The notes under the pieces were generated by a model. It was not told the DNA's origin, searched no databases, and saw nothing but the letters and a program-made list of their open reading frames with translations. A DNA stretch of 64,000 nt, taken from assembly GCA_963842835.1 (NCBI GenBank), contig CAWJIB010000009.1, forward strand, positions 248,001 through 312,000, read 5' to 3'. This document shows positions 7,923 to 17,367 of this stretch, piece by piece. Every line of letters begins with the position of its first letter. The stretch's first letter is position 1. A program made the position numbers and the translations under genes. Origin of the DNA: Roseiarcus sp963842835 (lineage in GTDB: Bacteria > Pseudomonadota > Alphaproteobacteria > Rhizobiales > Beijerinckiaceae).

Positions 7923-9197
7923 ATGCGCGTTCAGGCAGCCGAGCAGACGGAGCCGCTCGCCGAACCGCGGGGGACGGCCATCCCGCAAATCGATCCGGTA
8001 CCTCGCGTCTCCATCCAAGCCTTTTGCGAGACCCCGGAAACCGCCGCCATCGTCCAGGCGGCGATCGGCGATCGACGCATGAGCAAGACCCATGTCAAGC
8101 AGAACATGGGCGGAGCGGTCGCGGCGGTCGAGGCGTACCGCAACGCTCCGACGCCGAACGTCATCGTGCTCGAAGCGACGGCGAACCGCAAATCGCTTAT
8201 CGAGCAGCTCGACGAGCTCTCGCAATATTGCGACGCGGGAACGAAGGTCGTCATTCTCGGCAAAGTCAACGATATCGTGCTCTACCGGCAGCTGATGGCG
8301 CGCGGGGTGAGCGAGTATCTCGTCGCCCCATTCAGCACGGTCGAATTCGTCCAGGCCATTTCGAATCTCTTTCGCACGGCCGGCGCCAAACCGCTGGGGC
8401 GCGTGATCTCGGTCATCGGCGCCAAGGGCGGCGTCGGATCGTCGACGATCGCCCATAATCTTTCCTGGGCGCTCGCCACCGGGCTGGAAATGGCGACGAT
8501 CGTCGCGGATTTCGACCTCGGCTTCGGCACGGCGGGACTCGACTACAACCAGGATCCGCCGCAGGGCGTCGCGGAGGCGGTGTTCGCGCCCGAACGCGTC
8601 GACGCGACGCTCATCGACCGCCTTCTGTCCAAGTGCGGCGACCATTTGCATCTGTTGGCGGCGCCGGCGACGCTCGATCGCCTCTATGATTTTTCCGAGA
8701 CGTCGTTCAATTCGGTCGTCGATACGCTGCGCGCCTCGGCGCCGTGGGTCGTTCTGGACGTTCCTCACGCCTGGAACGCCTGGACGCGACGCATACTCGT
8801 CGGCTCGGATGAAGTCGTCATCGTGGCGGGGCCGGATCTGGCCAACTTGCGCAACGCCAAGAACATCATCGACAACATTCGCGGCTCGCGTCCCAACGAC
8901 TATCCGCCCCGTCTGATCGTCAATGGCGTCGGCATGCCCAAGCGCCCGGAAATCTCGGTGGCGGATTTCGCCAAGACCGTGGAAATGGAGCCTTTCGCTG
9001 TCATCCCGCACGACGCCAAGCTGTTCGGCGCTGCGGCCAACAACGGGCAGATGATCGCCGAAATCGAAGCCAAGGGAAAAATCGCCGAAATTTTCGTCGC
9101 TCTCGCGAACGAGGTCGCGGGCCGCGGCGAGGCGCGCAAAGCCAAGCGCGGCCTGCTCGATCCGCTAATCGCCAAATTCGTCCGAAAGAAAGCTTGA
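7923..9197 (+). CDS. cpaE: CpaE/TadZ pilus-localising ATPase-like protein
   Basis: A 424-residue protein with an N-terminal receiver-like domain (~30-140) and a C-terminal ParA/MinD-like domain. The deviant Walker A reads GAKGGVGSST with Lys168; the usual GK[ST] lysine is replaced by Ser, as in many CpaE proteins, so signature-lysine chemistry should be kept while ATP turnover may be weak. In Caulobacter CpaE brings the pilus machine to a cell pole. ATG 7923 follows cpaD by 3 bases and has GGAGG upstream, so the two are translationally linked. Confidence 0.92.
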   Translation: MRVQAAEQTEPLAEPRGTAIPQIDPVPRVSIQAFCETPETAAIVQAAIGDRRMSKTHVKQNMGGAVAAVEAYRNAPTPNVIVLEATANRKSLIEQLDELSQYCDAGTKVVILGKVNDIVLYRQLMARGVSEYLVAPFSTVEFVQAISNLFRTAGAKPLGRVISVIGAKGGVGSSTIAHNLSWALATGLEMATIVADFDLGFGTAGLDYNQDPPQGVAEAVFAPERVDATLIDRLLSKCGDHLHLLAAPATLDRLYDFSETSFNSVVDTLRASAPWVVLDVPHAWNAWTRRILVGSDEVVIVAGPDLANLRNAKNIIDNIRGSRPNDYPPRLIVNGVGMPKRPEISVADFAKTVEMEPFAVIPHDAKLFGAAANNGQMIAEIEAKGKIAEIFVALANEVAGRGEARKAKRGLLDPLIAKFVRKKA

Positions 9198-9279
9198 GAG
9201 CTGCGCATCACAAGACTGGAAACGTCGGCGCTCGCGGTCGGCCCCCCGCACAGCGGCCGCAGACGCAGGGAAATGAAAC

Positions 9280-10704
9280 ATGTTCGGTAAGCGGTCCAAT
9301 CCCGGATTGAGCGTCCAGTCGGCGCCGACTCCGGCCGGCGCGCCCGCGTCCAGGCCGGAGCCGATGAAGTCGACCGCCGTCGCCGAGCCGCCGTCCCTGG
9401 CGCAGCCGGAACGCCGGTCCGACAGCTATTTTCAAACCAAGTCGATGATCTTCGGCGCGCTGATCGAGGCGATCGATCTGGCGGCGTTGGCCAAGCTCGA
9501 TCCCGAGAGCGCGCGCGAGGAAATTCGCGACATCGTCCACGAAATCGTGACGATCAAGAATCTGGTCCTGTCGATCTCCGAGCAAGAGGACCTGCTCGAC
9601 GACATCTGCAACGACGTGCTCGGTTACGGGCCGCTCGAGCCGCTGTTGTCGCGCGACGACATCGCCGACATCATGGTCAATGGCCCGACGCGCTGCTTCA
9701 TCGAAGTCGGCGGCAAGATCCAATTGACCAATGTACGGTTTCGCGACGCCGCCCAGTTGATGAACATCTGCCAGCGCATCGTCAGCCAGGTCGGCCGGCG
9801 CGTCGACGAGGCCTCGCCGATCTGCGACGCGCGCCTGATGGACGGCTCGCGCGTCAACGTTATCGCGCCGCCATTGGCGATCGACGGCGCGGCGTTGACG
9901 ATCCGCAAATTCAAGAAGGACAAGCTGACGCTCGATCAGCTCACGCGGTTCGGCTCGATTTCGCCGACCGGAGCCGAAATCCTCAAGATCATCGGCCGCG
10001 TCCGCTGCAACGTCATCATTTCCGGCGGCACGGGCTCCGGCAAAACGACGCTGCTCAATTGCCTGACCCATTACATCGAACCGGACGAGCGAGTCATCAC
10101 CTGCGAAGACGCGGCGGAATTGCAGCTGCAACAACCGCATGTCGTGCGTCTGGAAACGCGCCCGCCCAATCTCGAAGGCGCCGGCCAGGTCACGATGCGC
10201 GATCTCGTGAAGAACTGCCTGCGCATGCGGCCCGAACGGATCATCGTCGGCGAAGTGCGCGGACCGGAAGCCTTCGATCTCCTGCAAGCGATGAACACGG
10301 GTCACGACGGCTCGATGGGGACGCTCCACGCCAATTCGCCGCGCGAGGCGCTCAGCCGTATCGAATCGATGATCACGATGGGTGGCTATTCCCTGCCTTC
10401 GCGCACGATTCGCGAGATGATCTCCTCTTCGGTCGATGTGATCGTCCAGGCCGCGCGCCTGCGCGACGGGTCGCGGCGCATAACCCATATCACTGAGGTG
10501 ATGGGGATGGAGGGCGACGTCATCATCACCCAGGACTTGTTTGTCTACGAAGTCCTGGGCGAGGACGCGCAAGGCAGGCTCAAGGGCCGGCATCGCTCGA
10601 CCGGAATCGGCCGGCCGCGCTTTTGGGACCGCGCGCGCTATTTCGGCGAGGAGCACCGCCTGGCCGCGGCGCTTGACGCCTCGGAGATCGGTGAAGCGCC
10701 TTAG
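9280..10704 (+). CDS. cpaF: CpaF/TadA pilus motor ATPase
   Basis: A 474-residue cytoplasmic secretion ATPase of the type II/IV family that powers Flp pilus extension and probably retraction. The C-terminal motor has Walker A SGGTGSGKTTLLN (Lys255), the Asp-box region ITCEDAAELQLQQPHVVRLE, the Walker B-like RMRPERIIVGEVRG and the His-box stretch TGHDGSMGTLHANSPREAL. The first ~60 residues are Pro/Ala-rich and poorly conserved. An AGGGA element before ATG 9280 serves as ribosome site. It lies 82 bases after cpaE, ahead of the inner-membrane platform genes. Confidence 0.95.
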   Translation: MFGKRSNPGLSVQSAPTPAGAPASRPEPMKSTAVAEPPSLAQPERRSDSYFQTKSMIFGALIEAIDLAALAKLDPESAREEIRDIVHEIVTIKNLVLSISEQEDLLDDICNDVLGYGPLEPLLSRDDIADIMVNGPTRCFIEVGGKIQLTNVRFRDAAQLMNICQRIVSQVGRRVDEASPICDARLMDGSRVNVIAPPLAIDGAALTIRKFKKDKLTLDQLTRFGSISPTGAEILKIIGRVRCNVIISGGTGSGKTTLLNCLTHYIEPDERVITCEDAAELQLQQPHVVRLETRPPNLEGAGQVTMRDLVKNCLRMRPERIIVGEVRGPEAFDLLQAMNTGHDGSMGTLHANSPREALSRIESMITMGGYSLPSRTIREMISSSVDVIVQAARLRDGSRRITHITEVMGMEGDVIITQDLFVYEVLGEDAQGRLKGRHRSTGIGRPRFWDRARYFGEEHRLAAALDASEIGEAP

Positions 10705-10731
10705 CGCTTCGACACGCTAGGATACGGAGCG

Positions 10732-11691
10732 ATGGTCAACAACATGGTTTTGGCGGCGGGCTGCGTGATCCTCGCGTGCGGGGGTCTGGCGTTCGCCTTC
10801 GCTGGCGGCGCTTCGCGGGCGGACAAACGGCGCGCGGCGCTTAAGAAGACCGAAGCGAAGTCGAGCCCCGGCGCCGTCGACAAGGCGGCGAAGAAGAAGC
10901 AGATCGCCGAAAGCATCAAGGAGCTGGAAAATAAAGCGAAGGGCAAGCGTCCCGACTTGCAGACCCGCATCGAGCAAGCCGGGCTGTCGATGTCCCGTCA
11001 ACAATTCATGATCGTCTTCGCGGTCGGCGCCGTCGTGCTCGGCGGCTTCGTCTACCTCAAGTCGGAAAGCCCGCCGTTGGCGGTCCTGGTGGTCGCCGTG
11101 AGCGGCCTCGGCCTGCCCAATCTCGTCCTCGCCCGGCTTCGCGCGCGCCGAATCAGCAAATTCGTTTCTATATTTCCCAATGCGCTTGACATCATCGTGC
11201 GCGGGGTCAAGGCCGGTCTTCCCTTGGGCGACACGCTGCGCATCATCGCCAATGAATCGCCCGAGCCCGTGCGCTCGGAATTTCGCAGGATCGTCGAGGC
11301 CCAGGCGCTCGGCCTGCCGCTGCCGGAAGCGGTCGAGAAAATGGCTCAGCGCGTGCCGGTCAGCGAGACGAATTTCTTTTCGATCGTCATCGGCATCCAG
11401 AACAAGGCCGGCGGCAATCTGTCCGAGGCGATCGGCAACTTGTCGCGAACCTTGCGCGAACGTAAGAAAATGAAAGGAAAAATCGGCGCGATGGCCATGG
11501 AAGCCAAGGCTTCGGCGGTCATCATCGGCGCGGTTCCCTTCGTCGTCACCGGCCTGCTTTATCTGTCGTCGCCGAAATATATCAGCCTGCTGTGGTCGAC
11601 GCAGCACGGCCGGATCATCTCGGCGATCGCCATATTCTGGATGAGCATCGGCGTCGCGATGATGAAGAAGATGATCAACTTCGATTTCTGA
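10732..11691 (+). CDS. tadB: Tad pilus inner-membrane platform protein TadB
   Basis: A 319-residue polytopic protein with one N-terminal membrane segment (~6-25), a Lys-rich cytoplasmic stretch, two further segments near residues 85-135 and a T2SSF domain (FPNALDIIVRGVKAGLPLGDTLRIIA... to ...IQNKAGGNLSEAIGNLSRTLRERKKMKGKI) followed by C-terminal membrane segments. With TadC it forms the platform on which the CpaF motor acts. ATG 10732 has GGAG 4-7 bases upstream; ATG 10744 is a possible alternative. Confidence 0.92.
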   Translation: MVNNMVLAAGCVILACGGLAFAFAGGASRADKRRAALKKTEAKSSPGAVDKAAKKKQIAESIKELENKAKGKRPDLQTRIEQAGLSMSRQQFMIVFAVGAVVLGGFVYLKSESPPLAVLVVAVSGLGLPNLVLARLRARRISKFVSIFPNALDIIVRGVKAGLPLGDTLRIIANESPEPVRSEFRRIVEAQALGLPLPEAVEKMAQRVPVSETNFFSIVIGIQNKAGGNLSEAIGNLSRTLRERKKMKGKIGAMAMEAKASAVIIGAVPFVVTGLLYLSSPKYISLLWSTQHGRIISAIAIFWMSIGVAMMKKMINFDF

Positions 11692-11704
11692 TCGGACGAA
11701 CGCG

Positions 11705-12682
11705 ATGTTGGACAATGTCATAAACGATTTGGGCAACACGCATTTTATCGCGTTTCTCCTCGCCGCGCTCGGCTGCGCGGCGACCGTTCTGATGGTCTTC
11801 GTGCCGCTGCTGCAGACCGACAATCTCTCGCGCCGGATCAAGGCCGTCAGCTCCGAGCGGGAGCGCATCCGCCTGCGAGAGCGCGAGAGGCTGGCCGCCA
11901 GCCAAAGCAAGAAGCAATTGCGCATCAAGCCCAGCACCATGCTGAAGAATGTCGTCGACGCGCTCAATTTGACGAGTTGGCTGAGCACGGAGAAAGCCAA
12001 GGAGACCCTGGCGCTGGCTGGGTTCCGCGGCGCCGGCGCCGAATACGCCTTTGTCACGTTTCGGTTTGTTGCGCCGATCGTGTTCGGCGTGGCCGCGATC
12101 GTCTATATTTTCATCATCGCCAAATGGACTCAGCCGCTGCCGATGAGGATCGGCTTTGTCATGTTCGCGATGTATCTGGGCGTCAAGGCGCCGGAACTCT
12201 ATCTGCGCAATTCGACGACCAAGCGGCAGAAATCCTTGGAGCGCGCCTTTCCCAACACGCTCGATCTCATGTTGATCTGCGCCGAATCGGGCATGTCGAT
12301 CGAACATTCGGTGCGTAAGGTGAGCGCGGAGGTCGGCGTCGAGAGCATCGACATGGCCGAGGAGCTGACCCTGCTGGCGGCGGAAATGTCCTATCTCCAG
12401 GATCGGCGCACCGCTTTCGAAAATTTCAACGCTCGCACCGGGCTCGAATCGATTCGCTCTCTGAACACCGTCCTGATCCAGTCCGAGCGCTACGGCACGC
12501 CGCTGGGCGCCGCGCTGCGCGTGCTCAGCCAGGAAAGCCGCGATCAACGAATGAACGCCGCGGAAAAGAAGGCGGCGTCGCTCCCGCCGACGCTGACCGT
12601 GCCGATGATTCTGTTCTTTCTGCCCGGCCTCTTCGCCGCCATTCTCACGCCGGCGGCCATTCAGATCAACCACTGGAATTGA
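11705..12682 (+). CDS. tadC: Tad pilus inner-membrane platform protein TadC
   Basis: A 325-residue partner of TadB with the same T2SSF layout: an N-terminal membrane segment, a charged Arg/Glu-rich stretch (~40-65), paired membrane helices near 115-160, the signature FPNTLDLMLICAESGMSIEHSVRKV and the C-terminal hairpin PTLTVPMILFFLPGLFAAIL. The gap to tadB is 13 bases. It ends the pilus operon here; the usual tadE/tadF/tadG pseudopilin genes do not follow, and tadD is found at 50 kb instead. Confidence 0.92.
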   Translation: MLDNVINDLGNTHFIAFLLAALGCAATVLMVFVPLLQTDNLSRRIKAVSSERERIRLRERERLAASQSKKQLRIKPSTMLKNVVDALNLTSWLSTEKAKETLALAGFRGAGAEYAFVTFRFVAPIVFGVAAIVYIFIIAKWTQPLPMRIGFVMFAMYLGVKAPELYLRNSTTKRQKSLERAFPNTLDLMLICAESGMSIEHSVRKVSAEVGVESIDMAEELTLLAAEMSYLQDRRTAFENFNARTGLESIRSLNTVLIQSERYGTPLGAALRVLSQESRDQRMNAAEKKAASLPPTLTVPMILFFLPGLFAAILTPAAIQINHWN

Positions 12683-12747
12683 CCGGCTCAGCGTCGGGGA
12701 TCGCTGATTTCCGTTGCGCGACGCGGCGCGCCGACGCATGATTCCTC

Positions 12748-15096
12748 ATGCGCCGTGAGACTTGCCCGTTGTCCGCCCGTCTTGATCCGATTCCGTCCGA
12801 AACGACCGCGGCCGTTCAAACGCGGAGCCTTTCGGCGCGGGCGAGCGCCGGCGTCGCGCCGCGCTATCTCGTCGGCTTGAACGACGAACAGCGCCGCGCC
12901 GTCGAAGCGCTCGACGGGCCGGTGCTCGTGCTCGCCGGGGCGGGCGTCGGCAAGACGCGGGTTCTGACCACCCGCGTCGCCCATATCATCGCCACCGGCC
13001 GCGCCAAGCCGCACGAGATCCTGGCGGTCACCTTCACCAACAAGGCGGCGCGCGAAATGCGCGAGCGCGTCGGCGCCCTGAGCGGCGTCGTCGAGGGCAT
13101 GCCCTGGATGGGCACTTTTCACTCGATCGGCGCCAAGATCTTGCGCCGTCACGCCGAACTGGTGGGTCTCAAGCCGAATTTCACGATCCTCGACGCCGAC
13201 GACCAACTCCGCCTCCTCAAGCAAATCCTGCGCGCGGAGAATGTCGACGACAAGCGCTGGCCGGCGCGAGCGCTGGCGAGCCAAATCGACGCGTGGAAGA
13301 ATCGCGGCCTGGATCCCGCGCATGTTCCGCCCGGCGAGGCGAGCGCGTTCGCGGGCGGCCGCGGCGGCGCGCTCTACAGCGCCTATCAGGAACGCCTGAA
13401 GGCGCTCAACGCCGTCGATTTCGGCGACCTGCTGCTCGAAAGCCTGCGCCTCTTTCGCGAGCACGCGGAAATTCTCGCGCAGTATCAGAACCGCTGGCGC
13501 TACATTCTCGTCGACGAATATCAGGACACCAACGTCGTGCAATATCTTTGGTTGCGGCTGCTCGCGCAGGGGCGCCGCAATCTCTGCTGCGTCGGCGACG
13601 ACGATCAGTCGATTTACGGCTGGCGCGGCGCCGACGTCGACAACATCCTTCGCTTCGAGCACGATTTTCCCGGCGCCAAGGTCATCCGCCTCGAGCGGAA
13701 TTACCGCTCGGGCGGCCATATCCTGGCCGTCGCCGCGGGGCTGATCGCCCACAACGCCAATCGTCTGGGCAAAACGCTCTATACGAGCGCCGAGGCCGGC
13801 GAAAAACCGACCGTGAGCGGGGTTTGGGACAGCAAGGAGGAGGCGCGCGTCGTCGCCGAGGAGATCGAATTGGCGCAGCGCGCCGGCGTTTCGCTCGACC
13901 AGATCGCCATTCTCGTGCGGGTCTCGGCTCAAATGCGCGAGTTCGAGGAGCGTTTCGTCGAGCTTGGCGTCCCCTATAAGGTGATCGGCGGACCGCGGTT
14001 CTACGAGCGCGCCGAAATCCGCGACGCGCTGGCCTATCTGCGCTGCGTCGCCCAGCCGGACGACGATCTGGCTTTCGAGCGCATCTACAACGTGCCGCGG
14101 CGCGGGCTCGGCGAAGCGACGTTGAATCTGTTGCACGCCTATCGCCGGAGCGCCGGCGGTTCGCTCATGCGCGCGGCGCGCGTGCTCGTCGAAAGCGAGG
14201 AGATCAAGGCGCGGCCGCGCCAGATCCTGCGCGACCTGCTGAGCACCTTCGAGCGCTGGTCGGCGCAGATCGACGTCGCGCCGCACGAAGAACTCGCGCA
14301 GACGATCCTCGAAGAGAGCGGCCTGATCGACATGTGGAAGGCCGAGCGCACCGCGGACGCCACGGGAAGGCTGGAAAACCTGAAGGAATTCGTGCGCTCG
14401 ATGGGCGATTTCCCCACGCTCGCTGCGTTTCTCGAACACGTCTCGCTGGTCATGGAAGTCGAAAGCGCCACAGGCGGCGAGCGCGTTTCGATCATGACCC
14501 TGCACGCCGCCAAGGGCCTCGAATTCGACATGGTGTTCCTGCCGGGCTGGGAAGAGGGCCTGTTTCCCAATCAGCGCGCGCTCGACGAGAAGGGGCGCGC
14601 GGGGCTCGAGGAGGAACGGCGGCTCGCCTATGTCGGAATCACGCGCGCTCGGCGAAGCGTGAAAATCTATTTCGCCGCCAATCGGCAGGTGCGCGGGCTA
14701 TGGCAGAGCTCGCTTCCCTCGCGCTTTATCGACGAGCTGCCGGAGGATCACGTCGAGGTGGTCGAAGCGGCGGGCGCGGCCCACGGCGGTTACGGCGTCG
14801 CGCGTTTCGAGCGCGAATCCTCGTTCTCGTCGCGCTACGAAACGCCGGGCTGGCGGCGCGCCCGCGAAAGCGCGGCGCGGCGGGAGGCCGGTTCGCCCGC
14901 GACGGCGCGGGTCATCGAAGGCCAGGCCGTCTCGCGCACGGACGCCGCCTCGGCCTTCGCCGCGGGCGCCCGCGTGTTCCACGTCAAGTTCGGAAACGGA
15001 AGCGTCGTCGCGGTCGACGGCCCCAAGCTCACGGTCGATTTCGACCGCGCGGGCCGCAAGATGGTGCTCGACAGCTTCGTCAGCGCGGCGGGCTGA
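12748..15096 (+). CDS. uvrD: UvrD/PcrA/Rep-type superfamily 1 DNA helicase
   Basis: A 782-residue 3'-5' helicase for nucleotide excision and mismatch repair. The Q motif LNDEQRRAVEAL precedes Walker A AGAGVGKT (Lys69). Motif Ia (AVTFTNKAAREMRER), Walker B (ILVDEYQDTN), motif III (DDDQSIYGWRGA), motif IV (LERNYRSG), motif V (TLHAAKGLEFDMVFLPG) and motif VI (RRLAYVGITRARR) are all present. The C-terminus carries the Tudor-like segment typical of PcrA/UvrD (GARVFHVKFGNGSVV). About 45 residues before the Q motif are not conserved, and the start has no clear ribosome site, so a later start is possible. Length is slightly above the usual 720-750. Confidence 0.93.
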   Translation: MRRETCPLSARLDPIPSETTAAVQTRSLSARASAGVAPRYLVGLNDEQRRAVEALDGPVLVLAGAGVGKTRVLTTRVAHIIATGRAKPHEILAVTFTNKAAREMRERVGALSGVVEGMPWMGTFHSIGAKILRRHAELVGLKPNFTILDADDQLRLLKQILRAENVDDKRWPARALASQIDAWKNRGLDPAHVPPGEASAFAGGRGGALYSAYQERLKALNAVDFGDLLLESLRLFREHAEILAQYQNRWRYILVDEYQDTNVVQYLWLRLLAQGRRNLCCVGDDDQSIYGWRGADVDNILRFEHDFPGAKVIRLERNYRSGGHILAVAAGLIAHNANRLGKTLYTSAEAGEKPTVSGVWDSKEEARVVAEEIELAQRAGVSLDQIAILVRVSAQMREFEERFVELGVPYKVIGGPRFYERAEIRDALAYLRCVAQPDDDLAFERIYNVPRRGLGEATLNLLHAYRRSAGGSLMRAARVLVESEEIKARPRQILRDLLSTFERWSAQIDVAPHEELAQTILEESGLIDMWKAERTADATGRLENLKEFVRSMGDFPTLAAFLEHVSLVMEVESATGGERVSIMTLHAAKGLEFDMVFLPGWEEGLFPNQRALDEKGRAGLEEERRLAYVGITRARRSVKIYFAANRQVRGLWQSSLPSRFIDELPEDHVEVVEAAGAAHGGYGVARFERESSFSSRYETPGWRRARESAARREAGSPATARVIEGQAVSRTDAASAFAAGARVFHVKFGNGSVVAVDGPKLTVDFDRAGRKMVLDSFVSAAG

Positions 15097-15119
15097 GCCG
15101 GGGCTCGGGCCGCCTTTGA

Positions 15120-16007
15120 TCAGGCCGCCTTCGACTTGGGCTGGACCTCGGCGCTGTAATCGTCGACCAGCGCCGCGGTCAACGCGCCGGGCGCGTATTT
15201 GTGCGGGCCGATCTCGCCGACCGGCGTCACCTCGGCGGCCGTTCCCGTGATGAAGCATTCGCTGAAGGTCGAGAGCTCCTCGGGGCTGATCCGGCGCTCG
15301 ACCACCTCGAGGCCGCGCCGGCGCGCGAGTTCGATGACCGTCCGCCGCGTGATGCCGTCGAGGAAGCAATCGGCGGTCGGCGTATGGATCGCGCCGTCCT
15401 TGACAAAGAAGACGTTTGCGCCCGTGCATTCCGCGACGCGGCCCTGCCAATCCAGCATGAGGGCGTCGGCGTAGCCGCGCCGCTCCGCGCGATGCTTGGA
15501 GATCGTGCAAATCATGTAAAGGCCGGCGGCCTTCGAGCGCGACGGCGCGGTCGCCGGGTCGGGCCGACGATAGTCGGCGATGTCGAGCCGGATGCCCTTC
15601 ATGCGCTGCGCGGGATCGAAATAGCTCGGCCATTCCCAGGCCGCGATGCCGAGGTGGATCTTATTATGCTGGGCGGAAACGCCCATCATTTCCGAGCCGC
15701 GCCAGGCTATCGGGCGCACATAGGCGTCGACGAAATCGTTCTTGGCGAGCACGACAGCCTTGGCCGCGTCGATCTCCGCCACGCTCCAGGGGACCTCGAA
15801 ATCGAGAATGCGCGCGGATTCCTTCAAGCGTTCGGAATGCTCGGTCGTCTTGAATATCGCGCCGCCATAGGCGCGCTCGCCTTCGAAAACCGCGCTGCCG
15901 TAATGTAGCGCGTGCGTGAGGACATGAACCTTGGCGTCGCGCCAGGGCGTCAGCTGGCCGTCGAACCAAATCCATCCATCTCGATCGTCGAAGGTCGGTC
16001 CCGCCAT
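15120..16007 (-). CDS. ilvE: Branched-chain amino acid aminotransferase (fold-type IV PLP enzyme)
   Basis: A 295-residue class IV aminotransferase that makes Leu, Ile and Val from their 2-oxo acids with glutamate. The PLP lysine is Lys159 in SRSKAAGLYM. The family signature follows: EC-GANVFFVKDG with IHTPTADCFLDGITRRTVIELA. The N-terminal block THALHYGSAVFEGERAYGG contains the substrate-facing Tyr and Phe. It is convergent with uvrD and divergent from the MarR gene, with 125 bases between. D-amino acid transaminase and ADC lyase share the fold but differ in the N-terminal block. Confidence 0.9.
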   Translation of the reverse strand: MAGPTFDDRDGWIWFDGQLTPWRDAKVHVLTHALHYGSAVFEGERAYGGAIFKTTEHSERLKESARILDFEVPWSVAEIDAAKAVVLAKNDFVDAYVRPIAWRGSEMMGVSAQHNKIHLGIAAWEWPSYFDPAQRMKGIRLDIADYRRPDPATAPSRSKAAGLYMICTISKHRAERRGYADALMLDWQGRVAECTGANVFFVKDGAIHTPTADCFLDGITRRTVIELARRRGLEVVERRISPEELSTFSECFITGTAAEVTPVGEIGPHKYAPGALTAALVDDYSAEVQPKSKAA

Positions 16008-16114
16008 GGCGTGCTCCTCGGATTGCGAAGGGGCGGTTTTGATTTTGTCCGCGCCCGGATTAAATAGCCCAGCCGCTTTCGCGTCGCCAATCCGTAGCAG
16101 GGGCGCTGCAATAT

Positions 16115-16129
16115 GTCAACAATGCTGAC
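16115..16129. promoter_or_regulatory. Palindrome before the MarR gene, likely operator
   Basis: GTCAACAATGCTGAC is an imperfect palindrome (GTCA arms, CA/TG inside; 12 of 14 non-central positions pair) that ends 3 bases before the MarR-type ATG. MarR proteins usually bind such palindromes at their own promoter. Self-repression is inferred. Confidence 0.45.
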
Positions 16130-16132
16130 CTA

Positions 16133-16660
16133 ATGATCGAAACGCCGCGCACGAGCGCCCAGGCGGCTGCGCGCTCCGCGTCCGAGCGCGAAGCCGCGCC
16201 GATGTACGATCTCATTGAGCTGTTCTACTTCGCCTATCGCGATTTTGTCGGCGACGCCGATCGTCTCCTCGAGATCTACGGTTTCGGTCGCGCCCATCAC
16301 CGGGTCCTGCATTTTGTCAGCCGGCATCCCGGCTTGACGATCGCGGCGCTGCTCGACATCCTCAAGATCACCAAGCAGAGCCTCAACCGGGTGCTCAAGG
16401 AATTGATAGCAAAGAATTTCATCGACGCGCGCGCCGGCGCCTATGATCGGCGCCATCGTCAGCTCTACGCCACCCAGGAGGGCGAAAGACTGGCCCGCGA
16501 ACTCGCGCAATTGCAGACCCGGCGCTTCTCCCTCGCCATGGAGCGGCTTGGCCCAGGTGGCGAAGAACATGCGGCGGCGTTCCTGATCGCGATGGTCGAC
16601 GCCGGGGAACGCGAGCGCGTCATCGAATTGATCGGCGCCAGCCGCCGGAGGGAGGCTTGA
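16133..16660 (+). CDS. MarR-family transcriptional regulator (PetP-like)
   Basis: A 175-residue winged-helix regulator. After a variable N-terminus comes YDLIELFYFAYRDFVGDADRLLEIYGFGRAHHRVLHF, then the helix-turn-helix and wing (TIAALLDILKITKQSLNRVLKELIAKNFI, YDRRHRQLYAT). Together with the next two genes and the adjacent ilvE it forms an arrangement I recall from many Rhizobiales; in Rhodobacter the PetP/PetR pair is needed for cytochrome bc1 expression. No ribosome site precedes ATG 16133; ATG 16202 inside the gene is an alternative that keeps the whole conserved domain. A palindrome abuts the first start. Confidence 0.85.
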   Translation: MIETPRTSAQAAARSASEREAAPMYDLIELFYFAYRDFVGDADRLLEIYGFGRAHHRVLHFVSRHPGLTIAALLDILKITKQSLNRVLKELIAKNFIDARAGAYDRRHRQLYATQEGERLARELAQLQTRRFSLAMERLGPGGEEHAAAFLIAMVDAGERERVIELIGASRRREA

Positions 16661-17367
16661 GCCAAACGCATCTCGCGCCGCAAGACGACGCGGCCCATGT
16701 GCTCGTGGTCGACGACGACCGGCGTTTGCGCGACCTGCTTTCCACTTATTTGAGCAAGCATGGTCATCGCGTGACGGTCGCCGCTTCGGCGGGCGAGGCG
16801 CGGGGGTTCCTCGAAAGCCTGGCGTTCGACATCATCGTGCTCGACGTGATGATGCCCGGCGAAAACGGCTTCGCCTTCGCCGCCAGCCTGCGCCTTCGCT
16901 CCGAAGTGCCCATCGTCATGCTCACCGCGCGCTCCGAGGCCGCCGATCGCGTTCGCGGCCTCGAGATCGGCGTCGACGACTATCTCGCCAAACCCTTCGA
17001 GCCGCGCGAATTGCTGTTGCGCATAGGATCGGTTCTCAGGCGAACCCGCGCTCCCGGGGCCAAAGCCGAGGATGCGGTCGTCCGGTTCGGACCCTTCGCC
17101 TTTTCGCTGGAGCGCGGCGAATTGCGCAACGGGCCGGAAGTTGTGCGCCTGACTGAGCGCGAACGCGAGATTTTGCGCCTGCTTTGCGTCAACGCCGGCG
17201 CGAGCGTATCGCGCGAGGCGCTGTCGGGATCGGGCATGGCCGCCCAGGAGCGCACGGTCGACGTGCAGATCAACCGCCTCCGGCGCAAGATCGAAGACGA
17301 TCCGGCCAACCCGGTCTTCCTGCAGACGGCGCGCGGCTCCGGCTATCGCCTCGTCGCCGACGGATGA
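16657..17367 (+). CDS. OmpR-family response regulator (PetR-like)
   Basis: A 236-residue two-domain regulator. The receiver has the acidic pocket VVDDD, phospho-acceptor Asp63 in IIVLDVMMPGENG, and Lys112 in YLAKPF. The C-terminal winged helix ends with ERTVDVQINRLRRKIEDDP and TARGSGYRL, as in OmpR/PhoB. The start is TTG 16657, which overlaps the MarR stop, with GGAG 6 bases upstream; the next in-frame GTG would remove residues just before the receiver core. Translational coupling with the MarR gene and the kinase is likely. Confidence 0.88.
   Translation: MSQTHLAPQDDAAHVLVVDDDRRLRDLLSTYLSKHGHRVTVAASAGEARGFLESLAFDIIVLDVMMPGENGFAFAASLRLRSEVPIVMLTARSEAADRVRGLEIGVDDYLAKPFEPRELLLRIGSVLRRTRAPGAKAEDAVVRFGPFAFSLERGELRNGPEVVRLTEREREILRLLCVNAGASVSREALSGSGMAAQERTVDVQINRLRRKIEDDPANPVFLQTARGSGYRLVADG

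Noticed and set aside
12688..14505. A 605-codon frame antisense to uvrD
   Set aside because: Mirror of the helicase codon bias with no recognisable domain.
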